From contig MFBL01000006.1 of the NCBI GenBank assembly GCA_001774945.1, positions 1 to 14,695 of the forward strand: 14,695 nucleotides of DNA, in the 5' to 3' direction. Source of the DNA: Candidatus Curtissbacteria bacterium RIFCSPHIGHO2_12_FULL_41_17. Its GTDB lineage: Bacteria > Patescibacteriota > Microgenomatia > Curtissbacterales > GWA2-41-24. The notes under the pieces are model-generated. The model worked only from the letters and a program-made list of their open reading frames with translations. It made no database searches and was not told the DNA's origin. The position numbers and the translations under genes were made by a program. Shown in pieces: positions 12,071-14,695 of the stretch. Position 1 is the stretch's first letter; every line of letters begins with the position of its first letter.

Positions 12071-12541
12071 ATTAAAGGAATCAAAAAATGGTTCCTGCCC
12101 ACCTTGCTGCTTTTCGCAGCTTTTGTCATTAATCCAAATGTAGTAAGCGCTCATAGGAGCGGGTGCCATAGATGGCACTCGTGTCCTTCAGACAGCGGGA
12201 GCTATACTTGCGGTGACGCCGGGTATTCTTGCCGATACCCAACTTACCCCGAGGGAGGCACAATCCCGTACACAACGCCAAAGTATACTATTTCATCCCC
12301 GAAACCATCATTCAAGCCATACATTGTACCAACACCATCGCCGTCCCCAACACGATCCCAAATACCCTCACCAGAAGTAAAAGGTAAAACAACACAATCG
12401 TCCCCTTCACCTGTGGCAGTCCAAGGCGAGGCAGAAACTAACGCTGGCGATACCCTTACAGGTTTACTAACACTGGCGATTGTCGGAGGAGGAGCATTCT
12501 GGATCATAAAAGGGATTAGGAGCAGACTAAAAAATGAATAA
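12071..12541 (+). CDS. Secreted Cys-rich, Pro-rich protein with C-terminal membrane anchor
   Basis: A protein of about 156 aa exported by a signal peptide (IKGIKKWFLPTLLLFAAFVIN..., predicted cleavage after VVSA). The mature part begins HRSGCHRWHSCPSDSGSY, then TCGDAGYSC. This His/Cys-rich motif is found at the end of many small secreted proteins and possibly binds metal. A Pro/Ser/Thr-rich linker of about 60 residues follows, probably wall-spanning. A membrane helix (LLTLAIVGGGAFWIIKGI) and a basic tail come last. No ATG, GTG or TTG lies in frame early enough to include the basic n-region. The first in-frame TTG (12104) would cut it off. The ATT at 12071 has AGGAAGGG 3-10 nt upstream, and an ATC at 12080 is the alternative. 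An ATG at 12088 is out of frame. Confidence 0.75.
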   Translation: MKGIKKWFLPTLLLFAAFVINPNVVSAHRSGCHRWHSCPSDSGSYTCGDAGYSCRYPTYPEGGTIPYTTPKYTISSPKPSFKPYIVPTPSPSPTRSQIPSPEVKGKTTQSSPSPVAVQGEAETNAGDTLTGLLTLAIVGGGAFWIIKGIRSRLKNE

Positions 12542-12679
12542 TACAAAAACCCCGACTCTCACGAAAAACATTCTAATATTGTTTTTGTAATTGGAAAGTT
12601 TGGCCGGCCCAAGTATAGCCCCCCAAAGCAAACCATTGATTGCCCCTATAATTAATCCATAAATTATTGTTGATAACAT
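12527..12679 (-). CDS. Small membrane peptide, 50 aa
   Basis: Not recognised. It has two hydrophobic stretches (LSTIIYGLIIGAINGLLWGAILG and a C-terminal FFVRVGVFVLFIF) separated by a short basic loop. The ATG at 12679 follows the stop of the zinc-ribbon membrane protein by one base (TAA-A-ATG). This is the same arrangement as the transporter/hydrolase pair, and it supports a real, coupled gene. A longer frame from 12736 would overlap that gene and is not chosen. The 3' end overlaps the convergent secreted-protein gene by 15 nt. It could alternatively be a decayed end of a longer membrane protein. Confidence 0.5.
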   Translation of the reverse strand: MLSTIIYGLIIGAINGLLWGAILGPAKLSNYKNNIRMFFVRVGVFVLFIF

Positions 12680-12680
12680 T

Positions 12681-13346
12681 TTAATAAGAGGTATTCGTTT
12701 CCGAATAAAAGCCAGAAAGAATGTAAAAACCGGCAACTACGAGCATTACCGCTATCAGAAGGAAATTTGGTTTGATATCAAAAGTATTTTGTCCCTCGTT
12801 GTTATGCGTCAAATAATAATTCATTGCGTTGATAACTGGCATAGCTACAAGCGAGGCGATGCCTATCATAATAGCCGTCAGGACAAGAAGACTGGCCCAA
12901 TCTAGGTTTTCTGCTCTACTTAAACCATTATTTATAAAGTTAACTATTAAAAATATAGTTGCTAATAAGCCAGCACTGAAATTCCCTTTATAACCAGAAC
13001 TTTTTGCTAATTGAAGAACTTGAGGAAAAAGACTAAATGACGTAAAAACTATAAAAAAACCACGCCAACCTGAACTCAGACTTGTGTTTTTGACTCGCTT
13101 AATTATTTCCCAATATTTCCAGCCCCAATATACTTGATAGAGACCAAAAGTTATTAAATTTAATAATAAAAATTGCCAAATTGGAATAACTTGGTTATTG
13201 CCTAATGAGTATTCTCTACGATTAATGTCTTCTGTATTTTCAGAGATTTTATCATCGTGATGTGCAGTGTGCCCAACAGATACGCCGCAATACCTGCAAA
13301 ACTTACTCTCAGATGGGATTTTTTCCCCGCAGTTAAAACAATACAT
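12681..13346 (-). CDS. Zinc-ribbon multi-pass membrane protein
   Basis: A 221-aa protein. It opens with a zinc ribbon (CFNCG at 3-6, CRYCG at 17-20) on the cytoplasmic side and has a hydrophilic linker. The membrane domain has about four helices and begins PIWQFLLLNLITFGLYQVYWGWKYWEIIKR. That segment resembles the DUF4234-type membrane proteins. Function is unknown. The start is the ATG at 13346, 2 nt after the stop of the preceding gene. An in-frame start at 13382 would overlap that gene by about 30 nt. It belongs to the compact M48 protease operon. Confidence 0.8.
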   Translation of the reverse strand: MYCFNCGEKIPSESKFCRYCGVSVGHTAHHDDKISENTEDINRREYSLGNNQVIPIWQFLLLNLITFGLYQVYWGWKYWEIIKRVKNTSLSSGWRGFFIVFTSFSLFPQVLQLAKSSGYKGNFSAGLLATIFLIVNFINNGLSRAENLDWASLLVLTAIMIGIASLVAMPVINAMNYYLTHNNEGQNTFDIKPNFLLIAVMLVVAGFYILSGFYSETNTSY

Positions 13347-13348
13347 AA

Positions 13349-13936
13349 TTAAAAACCCGCACTTTCTATCGTTCTTCTCCACCAGAATTGATTTGGAGGA
13401 TATATTGGTAACTGAATCTGGAAACTAAATGCCCCGTTAGCCGCTGCCCCTACAATAGTTGCATATCGGGTATCAAAAAGCTTAGTAGCAGCTTTATCGT
13501 AGTAGAAGTCAATTCTCACACGCACATCTTTAATTGCCTTAGATCCAGTATTTTTTAAAGTTCCGATGTAATACAAATCCTGGCCTATCCAGTTTAATTC
13601 CTCATTTTCTATTAAAGTGTAGCTAGCTGCATTTTCTGAAGTGTTATTTGCAGCCACGCTTGGATTTGAATTTGGTGAACTGGAACTTTGACCAATGATA
13701 ATAAGCACAAGAAACCCAAATATAACTAGGCAAATAACAAAAACCCAAATCCCCCAGTTTGAAGATTTCTTTTTCGGCTCGAAAATAACATCTTCAATTT
13801 CCTTGTGGAGGCTCTTATGCGTATTATTAATATGCTCTTCTGAACCGTTATTTTTTGTCTTAGATAAATCATGTCCGCACTCCTGACAGAAGATACTATC
13901 TTTTGTATTTTCGAAAGAACAATTGCTACATTTCAC
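13349..13936 (-). CDS. Zinc-ribbon, single-pass membrane protein with FxLYD-like extracellular domain
   Basis: A 195-aa protein with three parts. An N-terminal zinc ribbon (Cys3, Cys6, Cys17, Cys20) comes first, then a basic linker (EPKKKSSNWG). One membrane helix (IWVFVICLVIFGFLVLIIIG) follows. After a Ser/Asn-rich stretch, an outside beta-rich domain reads DLYYIGTLKNTGSKAIKDVRVRIDFYYDKAATKLF. This is like the FxLYD domain used in surface proteins for protein contacts. The start is a GTG at 13936, overlapping the M48 stop by 11 nt, which implies coupling. Tethering both a zinc ribbon and an outside domain suggests an envelope sensing or scaffolding role (inference). Confidence 0.8.
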   Translation of the reverse strand: MKCSNCSFENTKDSIFCQECGHDLSKTKNNGSEEHINNTHKSLHKEIEDVIFEPKKKSSNWGIWVFVICLVIFGFLVLIIIGQSSSSPNSNPSVAANNTSENAASYTLIENEELNWIGQDLYYIGTLKNTGSKAIKDVRVRIDFYYDKAATKLFDTRYATIVGAAANGAFSFQIQLPIYPPNQFWWRRTIESAGF

Positions 13937-14695
13937 GGTGTCTAAAATTTTCCTTCCAAAAAACTGTAAGTTGTTTAATTCTATTAAGAATCAATGGGTG
14001 TGATCCGATTAACTCTCCCCAGTTCATGTCTGAATTTTGTGCTTTTTTAATTTGAGCAACATAGCCTTCAACATTAAAATTCTTAAATAACTTACTACCT
14101 AATGCAAGCTTCAATAATCCAGATATTGCTGAATCAATATTCTTGGTTACGAGTAGGCCACATCTATCTGAAGTATACTCCGCTTTCCTATTCCAAAAAC
14201 CAAAAATTAAAGAGCTGTAAGGATTATTACTACCTACTGGCATTAGTAGAGTGCTTATTAAAGTATGCCCAGCCTTATAATGTCCCAACTCATGTGCGAT
14301 TACAAAATTAAGTTCCTCCTTAGTAAGTTGTTCCACTAGCGCCGAATTTAATACCACGGAACAAGTATGTAATCCGATCGTGGAGGCGTTTAGCGTCGGA
14401 TCTTGTCTAATATATAAAGCTGCTCTGCGTATTCCAAGTTGGGTTGCATAATCTTTGAAATCCCTATAAATGTCACCGAATTGTTCTTCATGGACTCTAA
14501 TTGATTCCCCTATTAATCTGGCTTGTAGCAAACGAAAAAATACTAATCCAATAATCACAAATGCAATTAACACAAAAACATTAAGAAGAGAAAGTAGATA
14601 ACCAACTATCAGTACAAGCCCAAAGCTAAAAAGCAACGCAATAAATTCATTAGGTGACCTAAAATATGAAGATTTTAGAATATTGTGATGTATAT
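13926..14695 (-). CDS. M48-family zinc metalloprotease (N-terminus cut by right edge)
   Basis: A membrane-anchored zinc protease of the HtpX/Ste24/BlaR-like M48 family. The catalytic motif is in FVIAHELGHYKAGHTL (HExxH, codons at 14280-14294). The downstream Glu ligand lies in RKAEYTSDRCG and the family's late SHP in IGSHPLILNRIKQL. Two hydrophobic helices precede the protease domain. The frame is open to the window edge. Upstream of the first possible start (TTG at 14636) it continues with protein-like KSSYFRSPNEFIALLF, so the true start is likely outside the window. It heads an operon with two zinc-ribbon proteins (11-nt overlap). It probably degrades or processes membrane or envelope proteins. 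Confidence 0.9.
   Translation of the reverse strand, partial: IHHNILKSSYFRSPNEFIALLFSFGLVLIVGYLLSLLNVFVLIAFVIIGLVFFRLLQARLIGESIRVHEEQFGDIYRDFKDYATQLGIRRAALYIRQDPTLNASTIGLHTCSVVLNSALVEQLTKEELNFVIAHELGHYKAGHTLISTLLMPVGSNNPYSSLIFGFWNRKAEYTSDRCGLLVTKNIDSAISGLLKLALGSKLFKNFNVEGYVAQIKKAQNSDMNWGELIGSHPLILNRIKQLTVFWKENFRHREM

Noticed and set aside
12088..12132. ATG at 12088 as start of the secreted protein
   Set aside because: It is out of frame with the signal peptide and stops after 14 codons.
12244..12546. Minus-strand open frame opposite the secreted protein gene
   Set aside because: Gly/Asp/Val-rich shadow of the Pro/Ser-rich linker; the plus-strand protein has a clear signal peptide, Cys motif and anchor.

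Overview
The window looks like an AT-rich bacterial chromosome segment. I infer a Candidate Phyla Radiation (Patescibacteria) genome, possibly Microgenomates-like, from several signs. Genes are short and tightly packed. There is a divergent IleRS with a low-complexity heptamer insert. Many promoters sit so close to the start codon that transcripts would be leaderless, and a few genes carry near-perfect Shine-Dalgarno (SD) sites. There is also a small secreted protein with a CHRWHSCPSD-type Cys-rich domain. UGA is used as an ordinary stop by several intact genes (VOC protein, small membrane protein, lipoprotein), so the standard bacterial code applies. The taxonomy is inference; no rRNA or tRNA gene is present.

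Left part (1-6.4 kb), ordinary accessory and housekeeping genes. The N-terminal part of isoleucyl-tRNA synthetase runs off the left edge (minus strand). A divergent orphan gene (1045-1449) follows, then a minus-strand pair EamA transporter > alpha/beta hydrolase, a plus-strand MMP-like metallopeptidase, a minus-strand cutA, and an 18-codon relic of an RBBP9/YdeN hydrolase. Next come an MFS exporter, and a minus-strand VOC protein > small membrane protein pair ending in an intrinsic terminator. Last is a plus-strand orphan gene (5967-6407) whose promoter contains a perfect 22-bp palindrome.

Middle part (6.5-11.0 kb), accessory island. A minus-strand gene with an in-frame TGA comes first. Two plus-strand modules follow, each preceded by the same structured repeat (a hairpin plus a 23-bp exact direct repeat, with a compensatory base-pair change between the copies). 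Module A is an XRE/MmyB-like regulator plus a 443-aa protein with a C-terminal HEPN-like RNxxxH motif. Module B is a MerR-like HTH fused to a GHKL-type ATPase, overlapping a small STAS-like (DUF4325-type) gene. Module B is preceded by nine 10-bp units in perfect helical register that run through its putative promoter. This is the most unusual part of the window: a candidate DNA-bound partner switch next to a candidate HEPN toxin or defence module.

Right part (11.1-14.7 kb), cell-envelope genes. A minus-strand Excalibur lipoprotein > membrane protein pair has a terminator-like hairpin wedged between a consensus promoter and the ATG. A secreted Cys-rich, Pro-rich, membrane-anchored protein follows; it appears to lack a canonical start codon and probably starts at ATT or ATC. 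A compact minus-strand operon comes last: M48 metalloprotease (cut by the right edge) > zinc-ribbon/FxLYD-like protein > zinc-ribbon multi-pass membrane protein > 50-aa membrane peptide.
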